From: JAMXLO01 sp963776505 | GTDB lineage: Bacteria; Pseudomonadota; Alphaproteobacteria; Acetobacterales; Acetobacteraceae | Direction: 5' to 3' | DNA length: 64,000 nt | Assembly (NCBI GenBank): GCA_963776505.1 | Contig: CAVZNH010000055.1 | Location: 1 to 64,000, forward strand | Shown: in pieces, positions 19,809-30,650 of the stretch | How positions within the stretch are numbered: the stretch's first letter is position 1 | Layout of the letters: each line of letters starts with the position of its first letter | The notes under the pieces: model-generated | The model's input: the letters and a program-made list of their open reading frames with translations, nothing else | What the model was told of the DNA's origin: nothing | Databases searched by the model: none | Made by a program: the position numbers and the translations under genes

Positions 19809-20276
19809 ATGCCATTCGATGGTGAAGTCCGGCCGCACGTGCTGTCCGGAGGCCCGACCGCCGCGCAGTCGGCCGTCGTGCTCGACAGGGTGGAACTCCT
19901 TCTCGATGGCGGCGCGAAGTGGGCACGGCGCGCTCTTGAGACGGTCGATGGCAAGCGTTGTCTGCTCGGGGCAATCCAGCATGTCCGGCACGAACTCGGA
20001 ACCAAGGACGATCGCGCTGCCGAATACCTCGCGCGCGCGATTGAGGAATGGCAGCTTCGCAAGGGTCTGCCGCCTCTCGGCGACGGCGGTGATTGCAGCA
20101 TCATTGGCTTCAATGACGCGCATCGGCGCGGCTTTGCCGATATTGCCGCCGTGCTGAGGGAGGCCCGCCAACTGGCCATGGTCGATACCGTGGTGGCGGC
20201 TGCAGAAACCGGACAGGCGGCCTCTGCTGGCAAGTCTCACAGGCCTCGGGCTGACCAGGCTGTCATGGCAGTGTGA
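19809..20276 (+). CDS. Small uncharacterised protein, DUF6197-like
   Basis: A 155-residue frame with clear coding character. Its recognisable core is VELLLDGGAKWARRALETVD, then KRCLLGAIQHVRHELG and a block with IGFNDAHRRGFADIAAVLRE. The order ellLdgG-W, CllGA and a late N-Da-gRtf motif resembles the DUF6197 group of small conserved proteins. No function is known. The opposite strand is also open across this stretch but its product shows no family features. The last 25 residues are low in structure and may be partly spurious. Confidence 0.55.
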   Translation: MPFDGEVRPHVLSGGPTAAQSAVVLDRVELLLDGGAKWARRALETVDGKRCLLGAIQHVRHELGTKDDRAAEYLARAIEEWQLRKGLPPLGDGGDCSIIGFNDAHRRGFADIAAVLREARQLAMVDTVVAAAETGQAASAGKSHRPRADQAVMAV

Positions 20277-20392
20277 CCGCTCGCCGCCCGGCTCCGGCAC
20301 TTTGGCCAATCCCGTGCTATTGTTCACCCCCAACGGAGACTTCAGCTGGGGGGAGTTCGGCTTAGCATGCCTGGTCCAGACGCAGGCTGGTC

Positions 20393-23300
20393 ATGAACCC
20401 GCAGAAGCGGCGCGTGCTGGCCTGCCTGACGCTGGCTCTGGCCTACGTGGCGTCAGGCCGCCTGGGGCTGCTGTTGGCTGTGCCGCCGGGATACGCGACA
20501 GCGATCTTTCCGCCCGCGGGCATCGCCATGGCCGCCGTGCTTATCGGCGGACGCGGGACACTGCCGTGGATATTCGCCGCATCGTGTGCACTCAATCTCT
20601 GGGTCGGCTCAACGATGGAGCAGGACAGCGCGGCGCTGGCCTTCGCCGTGGCGGTGACGATCGCCGCGGCCTCCGTCGCGCAAGCCGCGGCAGGCGGGTG
20701 GGCACTGCGCAAGCTCATCGGCTACCCAGCCACCCTGGACAACGTCAGGGACCTGGGGCGCTACCTGCTGATCACGCCGGTGTTGTGCCTGACCAGCGCC
20801 ACACTGTCGCACGGCGGCATGGCGGCGCTTGGCGCAATCGACACATCTGAGGTCGCCTCGAGTTGGCTCTCCTGGTGGATTGGCGACACGCTCGGCGTTC
20901 TGCTGTTCCTGCCGCTGGTCATGGTGGCGGCTGGCGAGCCCCGTGCCCTGTGGCGCGGCCGCGCGCGATCCGTGGCGCTGCCGATGGTTCTGTTCTTCGC
21001 GCTCTTCGTGGCGATCTTCGTTCGCACCAGGGCGTGGGAGCGCGATCAGTCCCTGGCCGAGTTTCAGCTTCTGTCACAGGGGTTCGCCGACAAGCTGCAG
21101 TTCCAGTTGGAGGCACAAGAGGATTTTCTCCAGCAACTCAGTGCGAGTTGGAACGGACCGTCGCCGCTATCACCCAAGGATTTCACCACGCTGACCAGTC
21201 GCCTCTTGCAGCGATACCCTGCGATACAGGCGATCGAATGGGCTCCCGAGGTTGGGCGTGCGGCGCGCGACAAGTTCGTGGCGACGCAGCAAGAGAACAA
21301 CCCCAGCTTCGCTATCCGCGAGCGCGATAACGCCGCGGGAACCCGGCAAGCCGACGATCGAGCCGAATTCTATCCCGTCACCTATGTTGAGCCCCTGCAA
21401 GGCAATGAAGCCGCGGTTGGCTTCGATCTTGCCTCTGATCCCGAGCGACGTGCCACGATACTTCGCACGATCGCAACCGGAACTGCGGCTGCCACGGCTC
21501 CAATCAGGCTGGTCCAGCAGCCTGAGGATCTCAGTGGTATTCTGTTGACCTTGTCTGTCCCGCACGGCGCCGAACGGGCCTGGCGTGTTGCTGGTCGTCC
21601 TTCACATGGACAAGTTCATCGCGGCCACGCTCGGTCCCGCAAGCCAGAATCTCGCCGCCGAATTTGTCGATCAGGCGGCAGGCCAGCCGCTGTTCGACAC
21701 CCTCGCGGACGGCTTTGCGATAACGGCGTATGACCATGCGATCAACTTCGGCGGAAGAAGTTACGCCATCAGGACAGCGCCGACGCCGCACTACTCCGCA
21801 GCACACCAGGGATGGCAGAGTTGGGCCGTGTTGGTCGCCGGGATATTGAGCACCAGCCTGCTTGGCGCATTCCTTTTGTTGAGCACCGGCGAACGCCAGC
21901 GGTTCGCCCGCCTGCTGTCGGAAAGGACGCGGGAGCGTGACCGTATCTGGCAGGTATCCGAGGACCTGCTCGGCGTAAGTAATTTTGATGGCTACTTCAC
22001 GAGCGTGAACCCTGCCTGGACGAAAACGCTCGGCTGGAGCGAGGACGAGATCAAGGCGCTGCACGTCAACGAATTGCGCCATCCTGACGATCTGCTGATC
22101 GGTACCGAAGGCCGACGACGACTCGCCGAGGGTGCTGGCACCGTGCGGATCGAGAACCGTTTTCGCCATCAGGATGGTTCATATCGCTGGATCTACTGGA
22201 CGATGACCGCCCAGCAAGGCCTGATCTATTTGATCGGACGCAATGTCACTGCCGACAAGGCAGCGGCTCAGGCGCATCGGCAGACCGAAGACCAGTTGCG
22301 CCAGCTACAGAAGATGGAGTCCGTCGGCCAGCTCACCGGCGGCATCGCGCACGACTTCAATAACCTCCTCACCGTCATCCTCGGCAATCTCGAGCTTCTT
22401 GAACGATCGCTCGATGCCGCATCCAGCAGGGCGCTCAAGGCTGTCAAGGCGGCGATGACCGGCGCGACGCGGGCGGTGACCTTGACGCAGCGTTTGCTTG
22501 CCTACGCGCAGCGTCAGCCATTGCGGCCGCGCACGGTGGATGTGAACGAGCTGGTTGCCGGCATGGGCGATCTGATCAGCCGCACGCAGGGCGAGATAAT
22601 CCGCTACGAGTTCGCGCTTGGCGCACAGCCGCCATTTTGTGTCTGTGACGCCAACCAGCTCGAGACGGCACTGCTCAATCTGGTAATCAACGCGCGCGAT
22701 GCGATGCCGCAGGGTGGACGGTTGACGGTAGCGACTGCCAACGTCGCCTTCGACGAAGTGCGCGCGAGCCTCCGCCGCATTGCCGCGGGCTCCTACGTGA
22801 TGCTCGCGGTCAGCGATACTGGGGTCGGCATGTCGCGCGAAACGGTCGAACGTGCATTCGAGCCGTTCTTCACCACGAAAGGTGCAGGCAAAGGGACCGG
22901 CCTTGGCCTCAGCATGGTGTATGGTTTCGTCAAGCAATCAAACGGTCATACCGAGATCGAAAGCGAGCCCGGGTCCGGCACGACGCTGCGGATCTTCTTG
23001 CCGGCCCTGGCCGCTGGCGAAACCGGGGGAGCTGCATGGGACCGAGAGCCCGCCGGTCGGCGCCAGCACGCGCGGGGCAGGCGAGACGATCCTGGTCACC
23101 GAGGACGATGCGGGTGTGCGCGGCTATGTTGTGGAAGCCCTGCGGGAGCTGAACTACGCCGTCATGGAGGCGGACGATGCCGCCGCCGCGCTGGCGATCA
23201 TCGCTCAGGCCGATCTGCGGATCGATCTGCTGCTGACCGACGTCGTGATGCCGGGAATGAATGGCCGCGAATTGGCCGACCGGGCAAGGCGGGTTATGCC

Positions 23301-23457
23301 AAACATCCGGGTCCTGTTCATGACGGGATACTCGCAGGACGCCATTGTCCATCAGGGCCGGCTCGACCCCGACATCGAGCTGCTCGAAAAGCCATTTCGC
23401 AGCGAAGGGCTGGCTATTCGGGTGCGCGCGCTGCTCGATGCCGGGTCGATGCACTGA
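20393..23457 (+). CDS. Hybrid sensor histidine kinase with MASE1, CHASE, PAS and receiver domains; two frameshifts
   Basis: A membrane-bound sensor of about 1,020 residues. Residues 1-220 form a multi-helix MASE1 region (VASGRLGLLLAVPPGYATAI, FPPAGIAMAAVLIGGRG). A periplasmic CHASE domain follows (LLQRYPAIQAIEWAPEV, ERDNAAGTRQADDRAEFYPV). A shift near 21575 leads to VVLHMDKFIAATLGP and another helix. Next are a PAS domain (GYFTSVNPAWTKTLGWSEDE), the phosphoacceptor block QKMESVGQLTGGIAHDFNNL, and an ATPase with NLVINARDAMPQGG, SDTGVGMSRE and GKGTGLGLSMVYGFVKQSNG. A second shift near 23035 precedes a receiver domain with DLLLTDVVMPGMNG, the phosphorylated aspartate and the conserved lysine in LLEKPFRSE. 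No partner response regulator gene is adjacent. Confidence 0.88.
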
Positions 23458-23788
23458 GTGACTAGCGCAGACCGCGCGCACAAGATCGAGGTGGCAGCGT
23501 CGAGCTGATGGGAACCCGGCAACTACGTCGCCGAAATCGAGTAACGGCCGCCCAGCGAATACGTTCCGGGCCTCGGGTTCAGCGGAGAAGACGCCGGCGC
23601 ACACGGCGGTGGCTGCAACGGGCTCGACACTCGGCGTGTCCGCCGTCAGCGTCGCCAAGAGATCTTTTGACATGATCGGTGGTCCGGATCCGAAAGTCCC
23701 GCATTCGGCACCGACATGATGGCTGAGCCGCGGTGACGCTGCTCAGCGAAACCTCTGGGGGTGCGCAGCTCAAAGCGGGGTAGCGATC
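23458..23788. other. Gap without a recognisable gene
   Basis: Nothing convincing is encoded between the hybrid kinase and the aldolase. A minus-strand frame covers part of it, but it continues as the antisense of the kinase gene and matches no known family. The promoter of the aldolase probably lies here, but no clear core elements stand out. Confidence 0.45.
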
Positions 23789-24685
23789 ATGGCCTCTGAC
23801 ACGATGACAGCACAGATCTCCGGCAAGGCTGGCTTTATCGCGGCACTTGACCAGAGCGGCGGATCGACACCCGGTGCGCTGCGCCTCTACGGCATTCCGG
23901 ACAGCGCCTATAGCGGTGACGCCGAGATGTTCAGGCTCATGCATGCCATGCGCGTGCGCATCATGACCGCGCCGGCCTTCACCGGAGCGAAGGTCATTGC
24001 CACCATCCTGTTCGAGGGCACGATGGATGGCGAGGCACAGGGAAAGCCTGTGCCCACGTTCCTGTGGGAGGATCGGGGCGTCGTTCCCTTCGTAAAGGTC
24101 GACAAGGGCCTCGAGCCTGAGAACAACGGCGTCAGCCTGATGAGGCCCATGCCAGCGCTCGACGCGCTGCTTGCACGGGCAGTGAAGCTCGGCGTCTTCG
24201 GCACCAAGATGCGTTCCGTCATCAACCTGCCATCGAAAGACGGAATCGCTGCCGTAGTGGCGCAGCAGTTCGAGGTGGCCGCGCAGATCGCCGCGCACGG
24301 CCTCATGCCCATCATTGAGCCAGAGGTCCTGATCAAGAGCCCGGACAAGGCCGGCGCGGAGACCATCCTGCTTGCTGAACTCAAGCGGGGGCTTGACGCC
24401 TTGCGCGGCGACAGGAGGGTGATGCTCAAGCTGACAATCCCGGACGCTCCGGATTTCTATTCGGCTCTGATCAATCATGAACGCGTCGCCAGGGTTGTGG
24501 CACTTTCCGGCGGCTATACGCGGGGCGATGCCTGCAAACGCCTCGCCGCCAATCACGGCATGATCGCCAGCTTCTCGCGTGCCCTGGCCGAGGGGCTGAC
24601 ACATTCGATGAGCGATGGCGAGTTTGACGCGGCACTGGCCAGATCCGTCGACGAGATCTATCGAGCCTCGACCGTGAAGGTCTGA
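23789..24685 (+). CDS. fda: Class I fructose-bisphosphate aldolase
   Basis: Cleaves fructose 1,6-bisphosphate to glyceraldehyde 3-phosphate and dihydroxyacetone phosphate through a Schiff base, without metal. It is the short bacterial class I type of 298 residues. The N-terminal FIAALDQSGGSTPGALRLYG is diagnostic. KLGVFGTKMRSVINLPSKDG, HGLMPIIEPEVLI and the strand RRVMLKLTIPD (Schiff-base lysine) follow, then VVALSGGYTRGDAC for phosphate binding. It is complete. A second possible start is five codons further in. It stands alone, convergent with the GMC oxidoreductase. Confidence 0.92.
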   Translation: MASDTMTAQISGKAGFIAALDQSGGSTPGALRLYGIPDSAYSGDAEMFRLMHAMRVRIMTAPAFTGAKVIATILFEGTMDGEAQGKPVPTFLWEDRGVVPFVKVDKGLEPENNGVSLMRPMPALDALLARAVKLGVFGTKMRSVINLPSKDGIAAVVAQQFEVAAQIAAHGLMPIIEPEVLIKSPDKAGAETILLAELKRGLDALRGDRRVMLKLTIPDAPDFYSALINHERVARVVALSGGYTRGDACKRLAANHGMIASFSRALAEGLTHSMSDGEFDAALARSVDEIYRASTVKV

Positions 24686-24712
24686 CGCCTGGCGACCGGG
24701 GCGTCGGGGGAA

Positions 24713-26419
24713 TCAGCCGCCGGCGCGTATGGTCGCGGCAACCTTCTCGGCAATCATCATCACCGGAATGTTGATGTTCGCGCATGGGATGGTCGGCATC
24801 AGCGATGCATCACACACCCGCAGGCCTTCAATGCCGATCACCCGCGCGTTGGCATCCGTGACCGCTGTTGGATCCGCCGGGTCGCCCATGCGGCAGGAGC
24901 CGCAGGCATGCCAGTTGCCATTGATACCTTGTCGTAGATAGGCCTCCAGCAAGCATTCGTCTGCGGCCAGGGCGGCCGGAGATTTACTTGTCCCTGAAAC
25001 AAAATTCATGATTTTCTGTCTGATGTCTGCGCTACGATCCATAACGGGGCCGCCCAATGCGGTTAGCGCGGCATTACGACGACTGGGGCGAGTAAGTCCG
25101 CGAATGCGGGGCGAATATCCGACAGGGAACAGATTCGTTACGACACCTTCCTGCTGCGCCGCAGCCATTGCACGCGACATCAACAGAAACCCGTCTTTCA
25201 GGCGCGCCATGTCGCGCGGATCTGAAAGCATCCGGAAATCAATCTCGGGAGGCGCAGCCTGCGAGGCGCCCAGACGTACACGTCCGGTGGAGTAGGACTT
25301 GTTCACCCAGCACCCGACGGCTCCGATCCGCCATCCCACCGAGTGCCAACCGGTGCGCGCCAGAATCTCGATATGCATGTCGCCAGGGGGAGCCCCCTCT
25401 ATCCCCGAGGAGTATCGGACAGCCGCCTGGAGATGATGCCCCTTACGATCAAACAGACGCGCTGACGGATTAAGATAACCAGCGATACGGGCCGCGGGAT
25501 GTTCCTGTAAATTCTCACCCACGCCCGGTCGATTAACCGCAACTGGAATGTTGCGTTCGGCAAGATGCACGCCTGGCCCGATGCCGCTCTTCATGAGGAT
25601 CACCGGGCTCTGGAGTGCGCCCGCGGAAACAATGACCTCGCGGGCCTTGATCGATGCGCACTCATTGTTTCGTATCAGACGGCCACCGTCGACCCGTCCG
25701 TCCACGATGGTCAGTCCCTCGAACAGCGTCTTGGTGAGAATGGTCAGATTTGGTCGACGACGAACCTCGGGTGATAGATACGCTACGGCGGTACTGGCAC
25801 GGCGGCCGTGCTGATCCAGGTTGATCGACGTCGGAAATACGCCATCGACCCAGGGGCCGTTCTGGTCCTCGTGCTCCGCATAGCCCATATCGGCGAAGAT
25901 CTTTACGATGGTGCGTGTGAACCCACTCCAGCCGACGCGGCGATGGCGCTGTATCGGCATGGGCCCCTCCCCTCCATGGAAAGGCTCACCAAAATCAGCA
26001 TCGGTTTCCAGCTTCTTGAAGTACGGCAGCACATTGGGCCAACTCCATCCAACCGCGCCCTTCGCTTCCCATTCGTCGTAATCATAAGGCGATCCGCGAT
26101 TGGCGCAGATCCCATTGATCGACGAGCCGCCACCCAGGATTCGCGCCTGCTCATATAGCCATGATTGGCCAGGTCGGTTCCCTCCACTGTCGCCGCGCGA
26201 TGCGACCAGGGACGGCCATAGCCAATCGGGCTCAAAATGGGTGCGCCCCGGGTAGGCCGCCGCAAGCTCGGGCGGGATTTCGGTTGCCGTAAGATCGCGT
26301 CCGGCCTCTACCAGCAGCACACGTGTCGCAGGATCTTCGCTGAGCCGCGAGGCAAGGACGCAACCAGCCGAGCCGCCACCGACGATGAGAAAGTCAACTG
26401 GTTCGGAGGGTAGGCTCAT
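24713..26419 (-). CDS. GMC-family FAD oxidoreductase (choline dehydrogenase-like)
   Basis: A 568-residue flavoenzyme that oxidises an alcohol or related substrate. The N-terminal FAD motif VDFLIVGGGSAGCVLASRLS follows a short leader; then come ARILGGGSSINGICANRGSP (GMC signature 1) and VSAGALQSPVILMKSGIGP (signature 2). The C-terminal catalytic region has NGNWHACGSCRMGDP with the active histidine and PCANINIPVMMIAEK with an asparagine in the second position. The ATG at 26419 is preferred over an upstream ATG because FAD binding starts about 8 residues later, as is usual. The substrate is unknown; no choline or betaine genes are nearby. Confidence 0.88.
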   Translation of the reverse strand: MSLPSEPVDFLIVGGGSAGCVLASRLSEDPATRVLLVEAGRDLTATEIPPELAAAYPGRTHFEPDWLWPSLVASRGDSGGNRPGQSWLYEQARILGGGSSINGICANRGSPYDYDEWEAKGAVGWSWPNVLPYFKKLETDADFGEPFHGGEGPMPIQRHRRVGWSGFTRTIVKIFADMGYAEHEDQNGPWVDGVFPTSINLDQHGRRASTAVAYLSPEVRRRPNLTILTKTLFEGLTIVDGRVDGGRLIRNNECASIKAREVIVSAGALQSPVILMKSGIGPGVHLAERNIPVAVNRPGVGENLQEHPAARIAGYLNPSARLFDRKGHHLQAAVRYSSGIEGAPPGDMHIEILARTGWHSVGWRIGAVGCWVNKSYSTGRVRLGASQAAPPEIDFRMLSDPRDMARLKDGFLLMSRAMAAAQQEGVVTNLFPVGYSPRIRGLTRPSRRNAALTALGGPVMDRSADIRQKIMNFVSGTSKSPAALAADECLLEAYLRQGINGNWHACGSCRMGDPADPTAVTDANARVIGIEGLRVCDASLMPTIPCANINIPVMMIAEKVAATIRAGG

Positions 26420-26628
26420 CCGGTCAGGCCCCGTCGTTGTGCTGCTGCAGCGACGGCTCCCATTAGAGCACATGGGAAAACTGTCAACAGGACTTGACCG
26501 GGCGAATATCCCGAAACTCTTTGAAACAATGAGCTCGACGTTGCCGCCCTTAAGCCTGTAGCCTCAGAAGGCAAACGCGGCCGAGTTCGCGTTCATCAAT
26601 GAGCAATCTGACGAAGAAACGCCGCTAA

Positions 26629-28074
26629 TCAGTAGGCGTTCTTATCATGCAACAAGACACGAACAGTGCGCCATATGATTTGCAGGTCGAAAGCGAGCGA
26701 CCAATTGCGAATATAATGGAGGTCAAGCGTTACCCTGTCGCGGACGTCCTTAGCAGTGTGTAGCGCTCCCCGACTACCATTTATCTGCGCCCACCCTGTT
26801 AGTCCGGGCTTCACTCGTTGTCGTATCCGGTATGCCGGCGCTGCCTGATCCAACGGCAGGCCCTCGACTGTCGTGCCGACAGCGTGCGGCCGAGGCCCGA
26901 CCAAAGACATGTCGCCACGCAGGACATTCAGCAGCTGTGGCAGTTCATCGAGGCTACGGCGCCTCAGCCACGCTCCAACCGGGGTGATTCGGTGATCGCC
27001 CCGTCGCGTTTGTGCGGCCCCCTCCGCATCCGAAAGGTGCGTAAACATCGTTCGAAACTTCAGCGCCTCGAAAGCATGGCCGTTATGGCCCACCCTCAGT
27101 TGCCGAAAGAGAATTGGGCCGGGCGAGGTCAGCTTGACAAGTGCCGAGATGGCCATCATCGCGGGCGCCGCCAATACGAGCAAGAGACCGGCGAAGAAGA
27201 TATCTTGTGCCCGCTTCAGCGGAGCCTGCCAACCGAGCAGCGACGGGTAGCTGGCCCGTATGAACGGGATGCCGCCTAATTCAACGGTGATCGACAGAGG
27301 CAATTCCAGGTTGTCCAGGGATGACGCATAAAGCACGTCCACCCGGGTGCTCTGCGCCAACCTCATGACACTCCTTGCCTCGGCGGCCTCCAACCACGGC
27401 TCGGCGAGAATAACGACGTCGACTTCGCCCTTGCGGACCATGTCAACGAGCTCATCGTGCTGTCCCAGCACGGGCAAGCCGCAGATCGTTGTCGGCGCCC
27501 TAAGCCCGTTCGCGGGATATGTGTCCTCGCAATCGACGACGCCAACGATCCGCGCGGATCGAGGCAGCGTCTGGTGTAGGCTCTGAACGAGTCCCGCACA
27601 GCGTTCGGGCCGGCCAACAATCACGATGCGGCGCGGGTTTGCGCAGGCGGCAAAAATCGGCCGACCTAGAACACGCACGGAGATCACCGCCAAATAACTG
27701 ACGACCGGGAAGAAAAACACCCATACGATCAGCCCAGCTGCGTCCGTCCCGACAAACTTGAGCCGCTCGAGCGACTGGTGCGGCAGCATGGATCCGGCGG
27801 GCACGATCGAGGCCAGCACCAGAAACAACGCGGCTCCGATCGACTGCAGCCAGGCTGACGCGAGGCTCCATGGCCGCACGCCCCTATCGAACAGCGCGCC
27901 CTGTTGGCCACGCAACGCAACGTGCGCTACCATCAACGAGCAGACGCATATTCCGAGCCATGGGTGAGGAGGGTGAAAGCCGGGAACAAATGCCTTAGGT
28001 ATTGCAAGCGACGCGAAGAAGATCGCGATAACGGCCAACGCTTCGGCCAGACGCGCAGACACGGCTACGGGCAT
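26629..28074 (-). CDS. Polyprenyl-phosphate sugar-1-phosphate transferase (WcaJ/PssY-like)
   Basis: Starts a repeat unit by moving a sugar-1-phosphate from a nucleotide sugar to undecaprenyl phosphate at the inner membrane. The 481-residue product has four to five N-terminal helices, a central CoA-binding-like Rossmann part (RRIVIVGRPERCAGLVQSLH), a further helix (DIFFAGLLLVLAAPAMMAIS) and the C-terminal transferase domain. That domain carries KLTSPGPILFRQLRVGHNG, FEALKFRTM, LRRRSLDELPQLLNVLRGDM, SLVGPRPHAVG and VKPGLTGWAQINGSRG, all family signatures. It is complete from an ATG start. It is likely the initiating enzyme for exopolysaccharide or capsule, although the other glycan genes lie at distant parts of the window. 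Confidence 0.92.
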   Translation of the reverse strand: MPVAVSARLAEALAVIAIFFASLAIPKAFVPGFHPPHPWLGICVCSLMVAHVALRGQQGALFDRGVRPWSLASAWLQSIGAALFLVLASIVPAGSMLPHQSLERLKFVGTDAAGLIVWVFFFPVVSYLAVISVRVLGRPIFAACANPRRIVIVGRPERCAGLVQSLHQTLPRSARIVGVVDCEDTYPANGLRAPTTICGLPVLGQHDELVDMVRKGEVDVVILAEPWLEAAEARSVMRLAQSTRVDVLYASSLDNLELPLSITVELGGIPFIRASYPSLLGWQAPLKRAQDIFFAGLLLVLAAPAMMAISALVKLTSPGPILFRQLRVGHNGHAFEALKFRTMFTHLSDAEGAAQTRRGDHRITPVGAWLRRRSLDELPQLLNVLRGDMSLVGPRPHAVGTTVEGLPLDQAAPAYRIRQRVKPGLTGWAQINGSRGALHTAKDVRDRVTLDLHYIRNWSLAFDLQIIWRTVRVLLHDKNAY

Positions 28075-28445
28075 TAATAATTAGCCTTCTTTCTCCTGAG
28101 TCTCCGCGTCACGCACGAGCTGTTTTTGACATCGTCCTAGGTCGGTGCTAGTGGCTTCTTGTGCCTCGTCTGACGCTGGACCAAAGTATCTCATTTTTCG
28201 AGGCCAAGAGTCGAGCCTGCAGGAACCTGCGGGAGCGCAATATCGCGTGATCGACACGACCACTCATGCATGCCTGCAAAGGAATTGGTCGTAGAATTCT
28301 AATCGGAATAATTGGGTGGCTGGCGATCTTGCAGCTTGTTTCGATCCTCGTTGAGATCGGCAAATAACAATAAGTTGAAGGGGCGATTGTGACGCCGATC
28401 CCGGCGTGTATCCTAGAGGGGAACGCCCGTATAGGTTGAGGGTCT
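28075..28445. other. Lower-GC gap without a recognisable gene
   Basis: This spacer upstream of the sugar transferase is visibly less GC-rich than its surroundings and has no credible coding frame. It probably contains the transferase promoter. On its other side it meets the 3' end of the decayed permease gene. No hairpin with a T-run was noticed. Confidence 0.5.
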
Positions 28446-28920
28446 TTAGCTGCTCTTGGGCCCACCGCTCAACAGACGCTCGACCAACACTGCGGCAACG
28501 ATGATGGCGCCGATTGCGGTCCCCTGCCAGTATGGCGAGACGTTCAGCAGGTTCAGCCCGTTGCGGATGAACACCATGATGAAGCCGCCCAGCAGTGTGC
28601 CAATGATCGAGCCACGGCCGCCGAACAGACTGGCACCGCCGATCACGACGGCAGCGATCGCATCCAGCTCCAGTCCGGAGCCGCCGATCGGGTCAATGGA
28701 CAGGATGCGCGATGCCAGGAAGATGGCGGCCACTCCGCTCATCACGCCGGAGACGACGTAGGCGAGCACGCTCCACAACGCGATCGAAAGACCGGCGACC
28801 CGTGCCGCCTCGACGTCTCGACTCCGATCGCGTACAGCGTGCGGCCGCCTTTGGCGTATGTCAGAAACAACCAACACAACGCATATGCCACCAGCAGCAT
28901 GCGAAGCTCGATCTAAGTCG
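28446..28920 (-). pseudogene. Sugar ABC transporter permease, only the C-terminal half left
   Basis: The remaining sequence belongs to the RbsC-type permease family: LLVAYALCWLFLTYAKGGRT, then (after a single-base shift) SRDVEAARVAGLSIALW, and the conserved ELDAIAAVVIGGASLFGGRG followed by IIGTLLGGFIMVFIRNGLNL. The N-terminal helices, about half of the usual 320 residues, are missing. The sequence instead meets the end of the ATPase gene within a few codons, so a deletion has removed the first half. Without those helices a working channel is not expected. Confidence 0.78.
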
Positions 28921-28941
28921 CGGGCAATTGCAGCACGCGCT

Positions 28942-30650
28942 TCATGCCATCTCGCTTTGCACGCCGAGCTCGGTCACCACGCGCTGCCGCGCCGCCTCCG
29001 CGTCAAAGCCGGACGGCACCTCGGCGAACGTCATGCCGACAAGCCCGAGCCGATGTCCGCGCCGACCCTGCACCGGCACCAGCAGCGAGTGCAGGCTCCC
29101 GTGCTGCCTCTGCGACCAGTCCTTCCGCCGTCGTGGACAGCGCGCGAGGGATGCGTGTTTCTTCGATTTCCGGAAAACCGCCACCGACAAATCCCGGCTC
29201 AGCGGCCTGCGTGCCGTTCACTCGATCGAAACAGAACAGGCGTGGCCCGTCGATGTCGATCCAATAGGTCGTGCCGCCATGCGCCCCCGCCAGCGCCTCG
29301 AGCACCGTGTGTGTCCGCTCCGCTGAGCTTCGAGGGGCGGCGAACATCGCCAGCCGTTCGATATCGACCAATCGGCTCGGAATATCCGTGACGCTCACGC
29401 CATCGCTGAGCACCACGATGCGATCGGCAATGCCGATCACCTCCCCGAAATCGGACGACACGACAACGCAGGCAACGCCATCCGCAGCCACGCGGCGCAG
29501 CAACGCATAGATGCTGCTGCGCGTGCCGATATCCACGCCGCGCGTCGGCTCGTCCAGCAGCAACAGCCGCGGCCAGAACACCCAGCTGCTCGCGCATCCC
29601 GCCGCATGCTTGCGTCGAGCAGTCGTTGCTGCGGCAACTCCAGCAGGTCGAGCAACCGCCGCACCGAGGCATCGCGCACGCCATAACCGAGCCCCGGTCC
29701 GGCGTGGCCGCCCAGATGCGCGAGCATCAGATTCTCGCGCACCGTGAAGTCGGGCACGATCCCCTGTCCTCGCCGATCCTCCGGCACGAAACCAATTCCG
29801 GCGCGGATCGCCTCACGCGGGGTGTGCGCGCGGAACGGCCGGCCATTCAACTCTATCGTGCCGGAACTCGGTCGTCGCAGGCCAAAGACCGTCTCCAGCG
29901 TCTCCGACCGCCCCGCGCCGATGAGACCTGCGAGCGCCAGGATCTCCCCGCGACATACATCGAACGATACGTCACGGACCCGCGGCGGAGCGGCCAGGCC
30001 GCGCACGCGCAGCACAACCTCCTCGGATCCGGCAGTATTCGCCGCCCCCTGCCGTGCGTAGATGTCGGAAACCTCGCGCCCGACCATCAGCCGAACCAAT
30101 TCCGACTGCGTCAGCAATGGCGTGGGCACGCCGCCAGCCACCACATGCCCTTCGCGCAGCACGGTCACCCGATCGGTCACCGAGAAGATCTCCTCAAGCC
30201 GATGCGAGACGAAGATCACGCCGCGGCGGCGGGCCGCCAGGCTACGGATGATGTCGAACAGCCGCTCGCTTTCATGCGGCGACAGCGCGGCGGTCGGCTC
30301 GTCGAAGATCAGGATGCGGCTGTCGAGCGCCAGCGCCTTGGCGATCTCCACCAGCTGCCGCTGCGCGATGGCGAGATCGCGCACCAGCGTATCGGCCGTA
30401 AGTCCGGTGCCCTCGCCGAACTCCGCCAGCAGCGTCTGTGCCTGCGCGCGCATCCGGCCCCAGCGCAACGTTCCGCGCATGCCGATCCGCGGCAGCATGA
30501 TGTTCTCCAGCACCGAAAGATCCGGCGCGAGCGAGGTCTCCTGCATGACCATGGCGACGCCACTGCGGATCGCATCGCGCGCGCCCGCGAAATGCACGCG
30601 CCGCGTGTCGATGCGAATTTCACCCCGGTCCGGCTGCAAGACCCGGCGTC
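28942..30650 (-). pseudogene. Sugar ABC transporter ATPase (RbsA/MglA type), N-terminus with Walker A deleted
   Basis: Normally a tandem-ABC ATPase energising sugar import. The frame begins inside the first ABC domain at VLQPDRGEIRIDTRRVHFAG, after where Walker A should be; signature and Walker B regions are visible (AIAQRQLVEIAKALALDSRI, LIFDEPTAALS). The second ABC domain has GLIGAGRSETLETVFGLRRP and LLLLDEPTRGVDIG. A frame break near 29580 lies where the second signature motif should be. The protein then continues for about 150 unusual residues, with another shift near 29110, ending in DAEAARQRVVTELGVQSEMA. The missing first Walker A and the junction with the binding-protein fragment indicate a deletion. 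Confidence 0.8.

Noticed and set aside
19764..20333. Minus-strand open frames across the DUF6197-like gene
   Set aside because: Their products are serine/arginine-rich without recognisable blocks, whereas the plus-strand product has a coherent conserved-looking core.
23533..23575. Minus-strand sequence resembling the end of a TonB-dependent receptor (GTYSLGGRYSISAT)
   Set aside because: Only about 14 residues fit, nothing upstream in any frame continues a beta-barrel, and the match could be chance.
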